This document shows, one piece after another, positions 26,555-36,989 of a stretch of DNA of 64,000 bases (the stretch's first letter is position 1; each line of letters opens with the position of its first letter). The stretch comes from VRUE01 sp963837735. Its GTDB lineage: Bacteria > Actinomycetota > Thermoleophilia > Solirubrobacterales > 70-9. Under the pieces are notes generated by a model. That model ran no database searches, was not told the DNA's origin, and worked only from the letters and a program-made list of their open reading frames with translations. The stretch covers positions 1-64,000 of the forward strand of contig CAWIOM010000011.1 of the NCBI GenBank assembly GCA_963837735.1, in the 5' to 3' direction. The position numbers and the translations under genes were made by a program.

Positions 26555-27734
26555 GAGAGCAGCGCCTGCGCGAAGCGCTCCTCGACGCACGGATCCCCGG
26601 CGAGCGGGAGGCCCGCGAACGCGGCTGGCGGCTGGTCCGGGCCGCCTACGTCGCCTCTCCGCCCGCGGTCGCCCCGCGACGGCGATCCGGCGGCCGCCGC
26701 GCCTGGCAGGCCGCGCTCGCAGCCGCGCTCGTCGTGGCGGCGATCAGCCCGGCGGGCGCCGCGGTGAGGCACTGGGTCGGAGGCGCGGAGGGTCGGGGCA
26801 CGCGCCGCCGGTTCCTGCGCTGACCGCGCTGCCGGCGCCGGGCGGCCTGCTGGTCGACTCGGCGCGCGGGCCCTGGGTCGTCCACGGGGATGGCTCCAAG
26901 CGCCTGCTCGGCTCCTACGCCGAATCGTCGTGGTCTCCCCACGGCCTCTTCGTCGCCGCCGCGGGCGGGCACCAGCTCGCCGCGGTGGACCCGCTCGGGG
27001 AGGTTCGTTGGACGCTGGAGCGCAGCGGTCCGGTGCGGCGCCCCGCCTGGTCTCCCGACGGGGAACGGATCGCCTATCTGAACGGCCCGCAGCTGCGCCT
27101 CGTCGTCGGCGACGGGAGCGGCGACCGGCTCTTGGAACCGCGGGTGGAGCGGATCGGGCCCGCCTGGGAGCCGGGCGGGTCGCGCCGCCTCAGCTTCGTC
27201 TCTCGAACCGGCCGCATACGCACGGTCGACGTGGATTCCGGCCGGGCCGTCTTCGAAGTCCCCGTCCCGGGCGACCCGCTCGATCTCGGCTGGTCGGCAG
27301 ACGGCGAGCGCCTGCTGGTCAGGACACGCTCCTCGCTCGTCGTTCTCGACCCGCACGGAAGGCCGGTCTGGAGCGGCGAGGCGCCGCCGGGAATGGAGAT
27401 CTCCTCGGCCGCGATCGCCCCGGCCGGCAACCGCGCCGCGGCCGTCCTGGTCGCCGGGTCGGGCAGCCGCGGCTCGGTCGAGCTGTTCGGCCCGCGCGGC
27501 CGCGATCGAGTTCTCTTCGAGGGCCCCGGGCAGTTCGGCGAAGTCGTCTACTCGCCCGACGGAGAGTGGCTGTTGCTCGCCTGGCGCAGCGCCGACCAGT
27601 GGCTCTTCCTCAACCCCGGCGATCCGCGCCGGCTGGTTGCGATCTCCGACATCGCCGCCCAGTTCGATCCCGGCACGACCTCGCCGCCCTCGTTCCCCTC
27701 GGTCGCCGGCTGGTGCTGCCCGGCCTCCCCCTGA
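26551..27734 (+). CDS. membrane-anchored beta-propeller protein, possible anti-sigma factor (one frameshift)
   Basis: The first about 70 residues are basic and amphipathic (REQRLREALLDARIPG), followed by one hydrophobic helix (AWQAALAAALVVAAISPAG). After a frameshift at about 26790 the frame continues HAPPVPALTALPAPGGLLVD and then shows repeated WSPDG-type blades (AWSPDGERIAYL, GWSADGERLLVR, VYSPDGEWLLLAW), typical of TolB/WD40-like propellers. Repaired about 394 aa. Translation coupled to the ECF sigma gene, so a membrane sensor or anti-sigma role is a reasonable inference. Confidence 0.75.
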
Positions 27735-27795
27735 TCGGGCCGGTGAAAACGGAGCCACGCGGGACCTATCGCGGCATCGGGCGCGTATTGGGGGT

Positions 27796-28628
27796 ATGAA
27801 ACGTCACGCCCTGGCACCGCTGCTGTTGCTCCTTCTCACCATGGCGCCGGGATGCGGATCGGGTGGACCGGGGGAGCCGGCGACCGCGACCGGGCGGCGA
27901 CCGACTTCGACCGGATGCGCGCCAAGGTGGTCACCGGTCTGGCCGCCGACTTTCGCGGTGGGACCCGCGCCGGACCGCGCGGCTTCGGCCTCTGCCTGCG
28001 GCTCGGCATGCGGCGGGCGCTGACCCGGGCCCAGCTCAACCGTCTGGTCGCGGTCTATCGGCGGCCCCACGGGCAGCAGTTCGCCGCACAGGCGCTGCTC
28101 GCGATGGCCGCGCCGGTCGGCGCCGAATGCGGGGGCGCGAAGTTCGTCCCGGAGCCGATCAGGGCCTCGGAGGCCCTGGGCGGCGACTACCCGCTCAGCA
28201 GGCTCGACATCGCCGCGCGGCGGCTCGGGATCGGCTACGGGCCCTACCTGGGCGTGCGCTGCCGGCAGGCCGGCTCCACCGGGTGCGACGCGGTCGGGAT
28301 CGACGTCGTCCTGCATCGCGAGGCCGTCGCGGTGATCGCCTGGATCGGCGGGCGCCGGGTGCAGATCGGCAACGGGCGCAGGGTCCGGCTGCGGACTCCC
28401 GGTCGGCACAACGGCGTCGCCGGCCGGGACTGGGTCGGTTACCTCGACCGGGTCGGGCTCGATCGCCCCGGGAGCCCCTTCCGCATCCCGTCGAACGGTA
28501 GGAGGCCGGGCACCTGGGGCGGCTACCCGCCGGTCTACGTCCCGGTTCGACTCGCGATCGCCTACCCGGACGGCACCAGGGTCGAAGGCACCCTGCCACG
28601 GGTCTTTCTCAGCCCGGGGTGGGGATGA
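27796..28628 (+). CDS. exported lipoprotein of unknown function (one frameshift)
   Basis: A clear lipoprotein signal peptide, MKRHALAPLLLLLLTMAPGC, with the lipobox Cys at residue 20. A frameshift at about 27885-27900 separates it from the mature domain (RAATDFDRMRAKVVTGLAAD onward, ending VFLSPGWG). The mature part contains four Cys and no domain I recognise. About 277 aa when repaired. Follows the propeller gene and overlaps the next exported protein by 4 bp (ATGA). Confidence 0.65.
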
Positions 28629-29233
28629 GGCGCGCGCTCGCAGCCTCACTGGTCGCACTGGTCGCCGCCGGCCTGGTCGCGGCGGCGCTGAGCGCGGGTG
28701 CCGGCGGCCCGCCGGCGCGCCGGGTCTACGCCGGCGAGCGCTACGGGTACTCGGTCCCGATCCCCGACGGTTGGAGGCGGTCCCGGGCGCGACTCGTGCC
28801 GAAGCTGCTGTCTCCGCGCGAGATCCTCAGCCTCGGGACCTCTCCGATGCCGGTCGGGGGCGGCGGCAACTGCGGCCGCGAACCGGTTGCGGCGATCTCG
28901 CGGATGCGCCCGGGGGACGCGCTCGTCTCCGTTCAGGAGTACGCGACGAACGCCTCGATGCGCGCCAGGGCCGGCAGCGCCTCGGCGCCGCCCACGCCGC
29001 GCGCCGCCGCCGCCGATCTCCGCCTGCGCCCCTGGCCGGTGCCGCGCGGCGAACGGGTTGCCCCCGGGGAGCGGCTCTGGGCCGCGACGGTGTCCTTCAG
29101 CGGGCACGGCCGCTGGTTCGACGCGCTCGTCTACGTGCGCGGGACGCCGGCCCCGGGGCGACTTCGGGAGGTCCGGGAGATCCTCGCCGGCCTGCGACTG
29201 CGCGCCGGCCGCTTCGTCGGCGTCCCCGGCTAG
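28625..29233 (+). CDS. exported protein, PsbP/DUF1795-like
   Basis: About 202 residues. N-terminal signal sequence or anchor (MRRALAASLVALVAAGLVAA) and then RVYAGERYGYSVPIPDGWRR, the pattern that begins PsbP-like or DUF1795 domains. ATG start overlaps the lipoprotein stop. Its TAG stop lies in CTAG, which is also a stop triplet for the opposite strand, so it may be exactly convergent with the transporter gene. Function unknown. Confidence 0.7.
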   Translation: MRRALAASLVALVAAGLVAAALSAGAGGPPARRVYAGERYGYSVPIPDGWRRSRARLVPKLLSPREILSLGTSPMPVGGGGNCGREPVAAISRMRPGDALVSVQEYATNASMRARAGSASAPPTPRAAAADLRLRPWPVPRGERVAPGERLWAATVSFSGHGRWFDALVYVRGTPAPGRLREVREILAGLRLRAGRFVGVPG

Positions 29234-31424
29234 GGCAGGTCGCTGGCCCTGCTCGACGACCGGGTGCTCGCCGGTCGGCGCCGGATCGCCCTCGGCGGGC
29301 TCGACGTGCAGGCGGGGCAGGATCCGGTCGAGCCAGCCGGGCAGCCACCAGGCGCGCTCGCCGAAGAGCTGCATCACCGCCGGGACGAGGACCGAGCGGA
29401 TGATCACGGCGTCGATGAAGACGGCGGAGGCGAGGCCGAGCCCGAAGAGTTTGATGATCCGGTCTTCGCCGATCATGAAGGAGAGGAAGACCGTGCACAT
29501 GATCGCTGCGGCGGCGGTGATCACCCGGCCGGTGAGGGCGAGGCCGCGGGTCACGGACGCCGTCGCGTCGTGGCTGTTCTCCCACTCTTCGTGCATCCGC
29601 GACATCAGAAACACCTCGTAGTCCATCGAGAGGCCGAAGATGATCGCGAAGAGGAAGATCGGGAAGAAGGAGATGATCGGGCCGGTGCCGTCGATGCCGA
29701 TCAGGCTCGCGCCCCAGCCCCACTGGAAGACGGCGACGATCAGGCCGAAGGCGGCGCCGATGCTGAGCAGATTCATCACCACGGCCTTCACGGGGACGAG
29801 GATCGAGCGGAAGACGGCCATCAGCAGCAGCGCCGAGAGCAGCACGACGACGCCGATGAAGAGCGGCAGCTTGTCGGCGATCGCGTTGCCGAAGTCCTCG
29901 AAGATCGCTGTGATGCCGCCGACGTGGACCTGGGCGCCGGTCCGCCGCTCGATCGGCGGGACCAGATCGTCGCGGATGCTGATTGAGGAGGTCGGTCGTC
30001 TTCTCGCTCTGCGGAGACGTCGTCGGGTAGACCTGGAAGACGCCGGTGTTGCCGGCCTTGTTGACGATCACCGGGGTCGTCCCGGCGACGCCCGCTTCGG
30101 TCTCGAGCTCCTTCTGAGCTCGGTGAGGGCTGCGTCTTCGCCCTGCCCGGCAGCGCCGCGACGATCGAGAAGGGGCCGTTGAAGCCGGGGCCGAAGCCAT
30201 CGGCGAGCAGGTCGTATGCCTGGCGGGTCGTCGTCCCGGCGGGGTCGGTGCCGGCGTCGTTGGAGCCGAGCCGCAGCGAGAGGGTGGGGATGCAGAGCGC
30301 GATCAGCAGCCCGCCTGAGAGCAGCGCCGAGGCCAGCGGCCGTCTCTGGATCTCGCGGCTCCAGCGGAACCAGCGCGTGTTCTCGGCGGTTGACGGCTTG
30401 CGGCTGCCGAGGCCCGGGATGCGCAGGCGGTCGACCCAGGCGCCGGCGATCGTCAGGAAGGCGGGCAGCAGGGTGAGCGCCGCGATCATCGTCATCAGCA
30501 CCGCAACCGCCGCCGACATCGCCACCCCGTAGAGGAAGGAGAGGCCGAGCAGGAACATCCCCATCAGGGCGATGATCACCGTGATCCCGGCGAAGAGGAC
30601 GGCGCGGCCGGCCGTGTCGACCGCGGCGATCGCCGCCTGGCGCTTCTCCAGTCCCTCGTCGAGCCCGTTGCGGAAACGGGTGAGGATGAAGAGCGCGTAG
30701 TCGATGCCGACCCCGAGCCCGATCATCAGGGCGAGCTGCGGCGCGAAGTCGGCGGTGTCGAAGACGTGGGTGCCGAGGGTGATCAGGCTGAGGCCGACTC
30801 CGAGCGCGAACAGCGCCGTGAGGATCGGCAGGCCCATCGCGACCAGCGAGCCGAAGGTGATCAGAAGGACGACCACCGCCGCCATCAGGCCGATCAGGAA
30901 CGAGAGTGTCGCCTTCTTCCTGGCGCGCTTCCTCGACCGGCTGGCCGCCGAGCTCGACCTGGAGGCCGTCCCGATTCGCCGCCTCGGCGTCGTCGATCAG
31001 CCGGTTGGTGTCCGTGTTTTTCGATTTCGCTGCCGATCACGTCGTACTGGACGGTCGCGTAGGCGATCTCGCCGTTCTTGCTGATCGCCGCGGCGCCGCC
31101 CTTTTCGTAGGGGCTGGCCACTTCGCTGACGTGGGGCAGCTCTTCCGCGGTCGCGAAGAGCTTTTCCATCTGCTTCCTGACGGCCGGGGAATCGACCCCG
31201 CCCGGTGCCTTGAAGACGATCGTCGCCGTGTCCCCCGACTGCGCCTCGAATCTGTCTTCGAGCAGTTCGAAGGCTTCCGCGGAGTCCGACGCGGGCAGCT
31301 TGAAGTCTTCGGAGAAGTCGGACCCCGCCGAGCCGGCGATGAACCCGATTCCGATCAGGGCGACGATCCAGACGGCGATCACCGTCTTGCGGTGGCCGGT
31401 GGTCCATGTGGCGAAGCGTCGCAT
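29230..31424 (-). pseudogene. MMPL/RND-family transporter interrupted by at least five frameshifts
   Basis: Begins MRRFATWTTGHRKTVIAVWI, and pieces in all three frames together give a complete MMPL transporter of about 720 aa: periplasmic ASDSAEAFELLEDRFEAQSG, MIGLGVGIDYALFILTR, second loop FQVYPTTSPQSEKTTDLL, IIFGLSMDYEVFLMSRMHEE. Breaks fall at about 31020, 30925, 30160, 30120 and 29978. The C-terminal frame reads past the convergent gene, so the true stop is uncertain. Such density suggests sequencing error, but with no essentiality argument true decay cannot be excluded. Confidence 0.7.
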
Positions 31425-31478
31425 CGGCCGGGCACGCTAGCGAACGGCGGCGACCGGGTCGTATCCGTGGGCTCCAGT

Positions 31479-31484
31479 TAGATT
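31479..31484 (+). promoter_or_regulatory. putative leaderless -10 element for the fakA-like gene
   Basis: TAGATT ends 7 bp before the ATG; the 67-bp divergent gap to the transporter gene has no Shine-Dalgarno sequence. Confidence 0.45.
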
Positions 31485-31491
31485 TCGACCG

Positions 31492-33123
31492 ATGCCAGAT
31501 CCCAGCATCGTGCGCTTTCGCCGGGTGGTCACCTCCGCCTACGCCTATCTCGAGGAGCGCCGCCAGGAGGTCAACGACCTCAACGTCTTCCCGGTCGCCG
31601 ACGGCGACACGGGCGACAACATGGCGATGACGATGCGCTCGGTGATGGAGGAGCTCGACCGCCTCGACGGCCAGGAGGTCGACGAGATCGGTCGCACCGA
31701 GCTGGTCCAGGCGCTCGCCCGCGCGGCGCTGATGGGCGCTCGCGGCAACTCGGGCGTGATCCTCAGCCAGATCGTCCGCGGCGCCGCCGAGGAGCTCGCC
31801 AGCCGGCCCGGCGAGCTGATCGACCCGGTGCTCGTCGCCTCCGCCTTCGCCAGTGCCGCCGACGCCGCCTACGCCTCGGTGCGGGAGCCGGCCGAGGGCA
31901 CGATGCTGACCGTCTTCCGCGAGATGGCGCATTCGATAGCGCGCCAGCTTGCCCGCCTCGACGCCGACCGCCAGCGGCTCGACCGCGGCGTCAGCGAGGA
32001 GCAGCAGGACGCGGTCCTCGCCGAGGTCCTGGAGCGGGCGATCGAGGACGGCCAGCGGGCGGTCGAACGGACCCCCGAGCAGCTCGACGTCCTGCGCGAA
32101 TCCGGCGTCGTCGACGCCGGCGGCTACGGCCTGGTCCTGATCATGGCCGGGGTCGTCGCCGGCCTCCGTGGCGACGCGGCGGCGGTGCCCGAGATCGGGC
32201 ACCAGGCGACGCCTCGGCTCAATCAGCCCCACCACGAGGACAGCCGCTACCGCTACTGCACGAACTTCATCGTCTCCGGGACCGGGCTCGACTCCCGTGA
32301 GCACCTGCCGCGGCTCGAGGGCCTCGGCGACTCGGTCCTCGTCGTCGGCGACGAAGCGACCCTCAAGGTCCACGTCCACACCGACGAGCCGGAGGCCGCC
32401 GCCGCCCTCTTCGAGGGGGTGGGAGAGGTGACGAACCTCGACGTCGCCGACATGCGCGAGCAGGTCGCCGAACGCGAGGCCCGCCTGCGCGCGGGTCGGA
32501 CCGGCGCCCTGGCGGTTGCCGCCGGGGTCGGCTTCGAGCGACTCTTCGCCGAGCTCGGCGCCGATGTCGTTCCGGGCGGCGAGACCCTCAACCCCTCGAC
32601 CTACGAGCTGCTCGCCGGGATCCACGAGGTGCCGGCCGACGAAGTCCTCGTCCTGCCCAGCTCCGCGAACGTGATCATGGCCGCGGAGCGCGCCTGCGAG
32701 CTCTCCGACAAGCCCGCCCGGGTCGTTCGCTCGACCTCCCAGCAGGAGAGCCTGCTGGTCCTGGTCGAGCTCGACCGGGAGGCTGCGGCCGCCGCCAACG
32801 CCGAGCGGCTCGACGCGGCGCTGGAGGGGATCGCCAGCGGCGGCGTCGCCGCCGCGGCCCGCGACGACGCCCAGGGCCGATTCCGCAAGGGCGACGCCGT
32901 CGGCTTCGCCGGCGGCGAGATCGTCGCCTGGGGCGGCGCCGGGACGACCCTGGCGGCGACGATCGAAAGCCTCGCCGAGGGCGCGGAGATCGTCACCGTG
33001 ATCTCCGGCGAGGGGGCGCCGATCCCGCTCGATGAGATCGACCCGCACGTGCCCGATGGGGTCGAGATCGAGACGCACGAGGGCGGGCAGCCGAGCTGGT
33101 GGTGGCTGCTGGCAGCTCAGTAG
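31492..33123 (+). CDS. DAK2-domain fatty acid kinase subunit A-like protein
   Basis: 543 aa. The N-terminal DAK2/DhaL domain carries NDLNVFPVADGDTGDNMAMT, GARGNSGVILSQI and ESGVVDAGGYGL, the ATP and metal binding motifs of FakA/YloV. The middle and C-terminal regions (CTNFIVSGTG, KVHVHTDEP, VPSSANVIMAAE-like LPSSANVIMAAERA) match the rest of this family. FakA works with a DegV-like FakB to phosphorylate fatty acids; no FakB is in the window. Adjacent recG is the common neighbour. Confidence 0.9.
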   Translation: MPDPSIVRFRRVVTSAYAYLEERRQEVNDLNVFPVADGDTGDNMAMTMRSVMEELDRLDGQEVDEIGRTELVQALARAALMGARGNSGVILSQIVRGAAEELASRPGELIDPVLVASAFASAADAAYASVREPAEGTMLTVFREMAHSIARQLARLDADRQRLDRGVSEEQQDAVLAEVLERAIEDGQRAVERTPEQLDVLRESGVVDAGGYGLVLIMAGVVAGLRGDAAAVPEIGHQATPRLNQPHHEDSRYRYCTNFIVSGTGLDSREHLPRLEGLGDSVLVVGDEATLKVHVHTDEPEAAAALFEGVGEVTNLDVADMREQVAEREARLRAGRTGALAVAAGVGFERLFAELGADVVPGGETLNPSTYELLAGIHEVPADEVLVLPSSANVIMAAERACELSDKPARVVRSTSQQESLLVLVELDREAAAAANAERLDAALEGIASGGVAAAARDDAQGRFRKGDAVGFAGGEIVAWGGAGTTLAATIESLAEGAEIVTVISGEGAPIPLDEIDPHVPDGVEIETHEGGQPSWWWLLAAQ

Positions 33124-33130
33124 GCGGGAC

Positions 33131-35327
33131 GTGCGCCACTTCGCGGGCGACACCGAGCCGACCGACATCGAGCTTCGCGACGCCCCCGTCCACCGGCCGC
33201 GTCCCAGCGTCCTCGAGGCCGCCCTGACCTCGCTCTCGGGGGTCGGCCCGAAGCTCGCCGAGGCGGCGGCCGAGGCCGGCATCGCCACGATAGGCGACCT
33301 CCTGCTCCGCTTCCCGCACAGCCACCGCGATCGCACGGTGGTCCCGGTGGCTGAGCTCGAGCCCGGCGACAGCGGCACCATTCGCGTCGAGGTCCTCGGC
33401 AACGCCCCGCGCCCGTTTCGCCGCCGGGGCCTGTCGATCACCTCGGTCAAAGTCGGCGACGACTCCGGGTCCCTGCGCGCTTCGTGGTTCAACCAACCCT
33501 GGATCGCCCCGAAGCTCACCCCCGGCTCGACCTTCCTCCTCACGGGCTCCCGCGACAAACGCGGCTTCCGTGTCTCGGAGTACGAGATCCTCTCGACCGC
33601 GGGTGGCGGCGATGTCGGGGGGGTCGAGGACAGCTCGGCCCGCAGCGCCCCCTCGACATCGCCGTCAGGACCCGCGGCCGTGAGGCTGGTCCCCGTCCAT
33701 CCGGCGACCGAGCGGCTCAAGGCGCAGACGATCAGGAAATGGGTCGAGCAGGCAATTCCGATGGCAGGGAACCTGCTCGAGGCGTTGCCGGCAGAGATGC
33801 GAGCGAGGCGGGGCTGGCGGGGATTGCCGATGCGGTCACGGCGATCCACTTCCCGGAGAGCGAGCCCGAGCAGGAGGGCGCTGTCGAGCGCCTCAAGTTC
33901 GAAGAGCTATTCCTCCACCAGGCGATCCTCACCAGCCGCAGGCGGGCGCGCCGCGCGGCGCGCCCGGCGCCGCGACTTGGCGCTCCCGGGGAGCTGGTCG
34001 GACGCTGGCTCGAGTCGTTGCCCTTCGAGCCGACCGCCGGCCAGCGGGCGGCCTTCGACGAGATCGATGGCGATCTCGATTCCGGGGAGCCGATGGCACG
34101 ACTGCTGATGGGCGAGGTCGGGTCGGGGAAGACCGTCGTCGCGGTCTACGCAATGCTGCGCGCGTTGGAAGCGGGTCATCAAGCGGTCCTGATGGCGCCG
34201 ACCGAGACCCTTGCCGAGCAGCACGCGGCGACCCTCGACCGCCTGCTCGGCACTGAGCTGATTCCTTTTTCGCTGCTCACCGGCTCCACCCCGGCGGCGG
34301 TCCGCAGGCGGACCCTCCAGGCGCTGGCCAGCGGCGAGCTGGGGATGGCAATCGGCACGCACGCTCTGATCGAGCCGTCGATCGAGTTCGCCCGCCTGGG
34401 CCTCTGTGTCGTCGACGAGCAGCACCGCTTCGGGGTCGAGCAGCGCCGGGCGCTCGACGAGAAGGCGCCCGAGGGGCACGGCCCCGCACGTCCTCCATAT
34501 GACGGCGACGCCGATCCCGCGCACGCTCTCGCTCACCGCCTACGGCGACCTCGACACGACGACCCTGCGCGAGCTGCCGGCCGGGCGCAGCCCGGTCGAG
34601 ACCCGGCTCGTCGGCGAGGGCGATCGCGAGGCGGCCTTCGACCTCCTCCGCGCCGAGTTGCGCGACGGCCGCCAGGCATTCGTCGTCTGCCCGCTGGTCC
34701 TCGAGTCCGACCGGCAGCCAGGGCAAGGCCGCCGAGGTGGAGGCGGAACGGCTGGCGGGCGCCGAGCTGCGCGGCTTCGAGATCGGCGTCCTGCACGGCC
34801 AGATGCCCCCGGCCGAGAAGGCGGCGGCGATGGCGCGCTTCGCCGCCGGCGACACCCAGGTGCTGGTCGCGACGACCGTGATCGAGGTCGGCATCGACGT
34901 CGGCAACGCGACGGTGATGGTGATCGAGGGGGCCGAGCGCTACGGGGTCTCCCAGCTCCACCAGCTCCGCGGCCGGGTCGGGAGGGGCGAGCACCGCTCC
35001 CACTGCCTGCTGGTGCCCGAAGAAGCGGGAGAGGCGGCGCGCCGGCGGCTGAGGGCGGTGACGGGCGAGAGCGACGGCTTCAAGCTCGCCGAGGTCGACC
35101 TCGCCCTGCGCGGCGAGGGCGAGGTGCTCGGCACCCGTCAGCACGGCCTGCCGCGCTTCGCGCTCGCCGAGCTCCCGCGCGACACGCCGCTGCTGCTCGA
35201 GGCGCGCGAGGAGGCTCTCGCCCTGCTGCGCGAGCACGGCTCGCTCGACGCCGCCGCCCTCGGCCCGCTGATGGACGCCGCCCGCCGCCGCTTCGGCGCC
35301 GCCGCCGCCGACCCGATACCCATATAG
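33131..35327 (+). CDS. recG: ATP-dependent DNA helicase RecG (three frameshifts, coding repeat)
   Basis: Branch-migrating helicase for replication fork reversal. An N-terminal wedge/OB region (LLRFPHSHRDRT, RASWFNQPWIAPKL) is followed by Walker A MGEVGSGKTV, DEQHRFGVEQR, LHMTATPIPRTLSL, VATTVIEVGIDVGNA and QLRGRVGRGEHRS. Breaks occur at about 33805 (missing G), 34484 (extra C) and 34715. At about residue 162, between OB fold and linker, a family B palindrome adds GGVEDSSARSAP. Repaired length about 730 aa. GTG start 7 bp after the fakA-like stop. Confidence 0.9.
33597..33677 (+). repeat. palindromic repeat family B, copy 2 (inside recG)
   Basis: Same 81-bp length as the ribD copy. Arms CCGCGGGT / ACCCGCGG and GGCGATGTCG / CGACATCGCC pair with each other but differ from the ribD arms, while the 36-nt core (33617-33652) is identical. 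Positions relative to the reading frame also match, so the encoded peptide is the same. Confidence 0.9.
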
Positions 35328-35347
35328 CCTGAGCCGCGAAATTTGTG

Positions 35348-35902
35348 ATGAGGGTGATCGCCGGAGAGCTGAAGGGGAGGCCGCTGCTGGCGCCGCGAGG
35401 CTGGAAGGTGCGCCCGACCTCCGACCGGGTCCGCGAGGCGATCTTCTCGGCACTCGGCGAATCGGTGCGCGGGGCGCACGTCCTCGACCTCTTCTGCGGG
35501 ACCGGCGCGCTGGCGATCGAGGCGCTCTCGCGGGGCGCCGAGGAGGCGGTCCTCGTCGACAGGGACACCCGCCCGGCGCTCGGGAACGTCGAGAGCCTCG
35601 GGCTCGGCGGGCGGGTGGAGTTGGTCCGCTCCGACGCCGAGCGCTGGCTGGCGGCGCGTGCCGCGGAGCCAGACCTGCGACCCTTCGACCTCGTGTTCGT
35701 CGATGCCCCCTATAGACTCGCCGACCGCGTGGGGCAGGAACTGAACGCACATATGCCCCGCCTTCTCGGGGAGAGTGGGCGGGCGATCGTCGAGAGCGGC
35801 GCCCGCCGCCCGTTGCGAATCGACTCTCTCGAGCGCCTGCGACAGCGCCGCTACGGCGCCGCCGATGTCTCGTTCTACGGCATCGCCGGAGGCTCCGGGT
35901 GA
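35348..35902 (+). CDS. rsmD: 16S rRNA (guanine-966-N2)-methyltransferase
   Basis: RsmD family: MRVIAGELKGRPLLAPRGW at the N-terminus, VLDLFCGTGALAIEALSRGA for SAM binding and FVDAPYRLAD as the catalytic DPPY-like motif (here DAPY). 184 aa, normal. A GTG one codon upstream (35345) is equally possible. The stop overlaps the coaD start (GTGATG). Confidence 0.92.
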   Translation: MRVIAGELKGRPLLAPRGWKVRPTSDRVREAIFSALGESVRGAHVLDLFCGTGALAIEALSRGAEEAVLVDRDTRPALGNVESLGLGGRVELVRSDAERWLAARAAEPDLRPFDLVFVDAPYRLADRVGQELNAHMPRLLGESGRAIVESGARRPLRIDSLERLRQRRYGAADVSFYGIAGGSG

Positions 35903-36402
35903 TGGCGCGCCAGGGCGGCACGGCCGTCTGCCCGGGGAGCTATGACCCGGTCACGAACGGCCATCTCGACATCATCACCCGCAGCTCCGCCGTCTTCGAC
36001 CGGGTGGTCGTCGGCGTCGTCAACAACCCGATCCGCAAGCAGAAGACGCTGTTCACGGCCGAGGAGCGCAAGGCCTTCATCGAGGAGGCGACCGCCGACC
36101 TCGCCAACGTCGAGGTGCAGACCTTCTCCAATCTGCTGGTCGAGTTCGCGCGGGAACTCGACGCGACCGCGATCGTCAAGGGACTGCGGGCGATCTCCGA
36201 CTTCGAGTACGAGTTCGAGATGGCGCAGCTCAACCGCAAGCTCGATCCGGACATGGAGAGCGTCTACATGATCGCCTCGCCCCAGTACAGCTTCCTCTCG
36301 TCCACCGGAGTGAAGGAAATGGCGACCTTCAAGGGCGACGTCTCCGATCTCGTCCCGGGCCCGGTCGCGACCGCGATGGCCGGCCGCCTGGGCGAGAGAT
36401 AG
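35902..36402 (+). CDS. coaD: phosphopantetheine adenylyltransferase
   Basis: Penultimate CoA step. CPGSYDPVTNGHLDIITR carries the nucleotidyltransferase HxGH-type motif (NGHL), KGLRAISDFEYEFEMAQLNR and SSTGVKEMATFKGD are the conserved middle and late segments. About 166 aa. ATG start overlaps the rsmD stop; the rsmD-coaD pair is common across bacteria. Confidence 0.95.
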   Translation: MARQGGTAVCPGSYDPVTNGHLDIITRSSAVFDRVVVGVVNNPIRKQKTLFTAEERKAFIEEATADLANVEVQTFSNLLVEFARELDATAIVKGLRAISDFEYEFEMAQLNRKLDPDMESVYMIASPQYSFLSSTGVKEMATFKGDVSDLVPGPVATAMAGRLGER

Positions 36403-36494
36403 GCTGCGGACGGAAAACTCGTTGTGGGCGAGAGTTTGCAAAAAGCCGAGGAAATCACGGCTTCTTCACCAAAAGTCGCTCTGACACGTAGGCT

Positions 36495-36500
36495 TACGAT
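36495..36500 (+). promoter_or_regulatory. putative leaderless -10 element for sepIVA
   Basis: TACGAT ends 6 bp before the ATG. Upstream, AAGCCG/CGGCTT (36444-36462) forms a small hairpin that may end coaD transcription. Confidence 0.5.
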
Positions 36501-36506
36501 CTGCCG

Positions 36507-36989
36507 ATGGACGTACTGGTCCTAATAGACAAGCTGGACGACGTCGTCCACAACGCCCGGGCGGTCCCCCTGACCGACCAGGTGCGTGTGGACCGCGAGG
36601 AGATCTACGATCTCCTCGACCAGATGCGGGCGACGATCCCCGAGGAGATCAAGCAGGCGCGCTGGATCGTCAAGGAGCGCCAGGAGATGCTCGCCGAGGC
36701 CAAACGCGAGGCCGAGCGCATCGTCCGCGAGGCCCGCGAGCAGCAGGCCCGCCTGATCTCCGACGAAGAGGTCACCAAGCAGGCCGAGCGGGCCGCCGAC
36801 GAGATCGTCGAGGACGCCCGCACGCGCGAGCGCGAGATCCGCCTCGGCGCCGAGGACTACGCCGACGAGATCCTCAACACCCTCGAGGTCAACCTTCAGA
36901 AGTTCCTCGCCGCCGTCCAGCGCGGTCGCGACCGCCTGGCCGGGCGCGACGAGGAACCGGTCGCCGAGCTCGACGAGCAGGCGGAGTAG
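36507..36989 (+). CDS. SepIVA/DivIVA-like coiled-coil protein
   Basis: 160 residues, strongly charged and helical. MDVLVLIDKLDDVVHNARAV starts an N-terminal DivIVA-like segment, and from about 55 a long coiled coil follows (KEAERIVREAREQQ-like, ADEIVEDARTREREI), ending in an acidic tail. In mycobacteria a gene of this kind (SepIVA, once annotated as ATP synthase B-like) sits between coaD and yceD and acts in division and growth-zone control. Position and form both match; function here is inferred. Confidence 0.75.
   Translation: MDVLVLIDKLDDVVHNARAVPLTDQVRVDREEIYDLLDQMRATIPEEIKQARWIVKERQEMLAEAKREAERIVREAREQQARLISDEEVTKQAERAADEIVEDARTREREIRLGAEDYADEILNTLEVNLQKFLAAVQRGRDRLAGRDEEPVAELDEQAE

Noticed and set aside
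30997..33849. Long minus-strand open frame (950 codons) across the fakA-like gene and recG
   Set aside because: It is antisense to well-conserved genes, is rich in Arg, Asp, Gly and Val as expected for a shadow frame at high GC, and shows no family motif.
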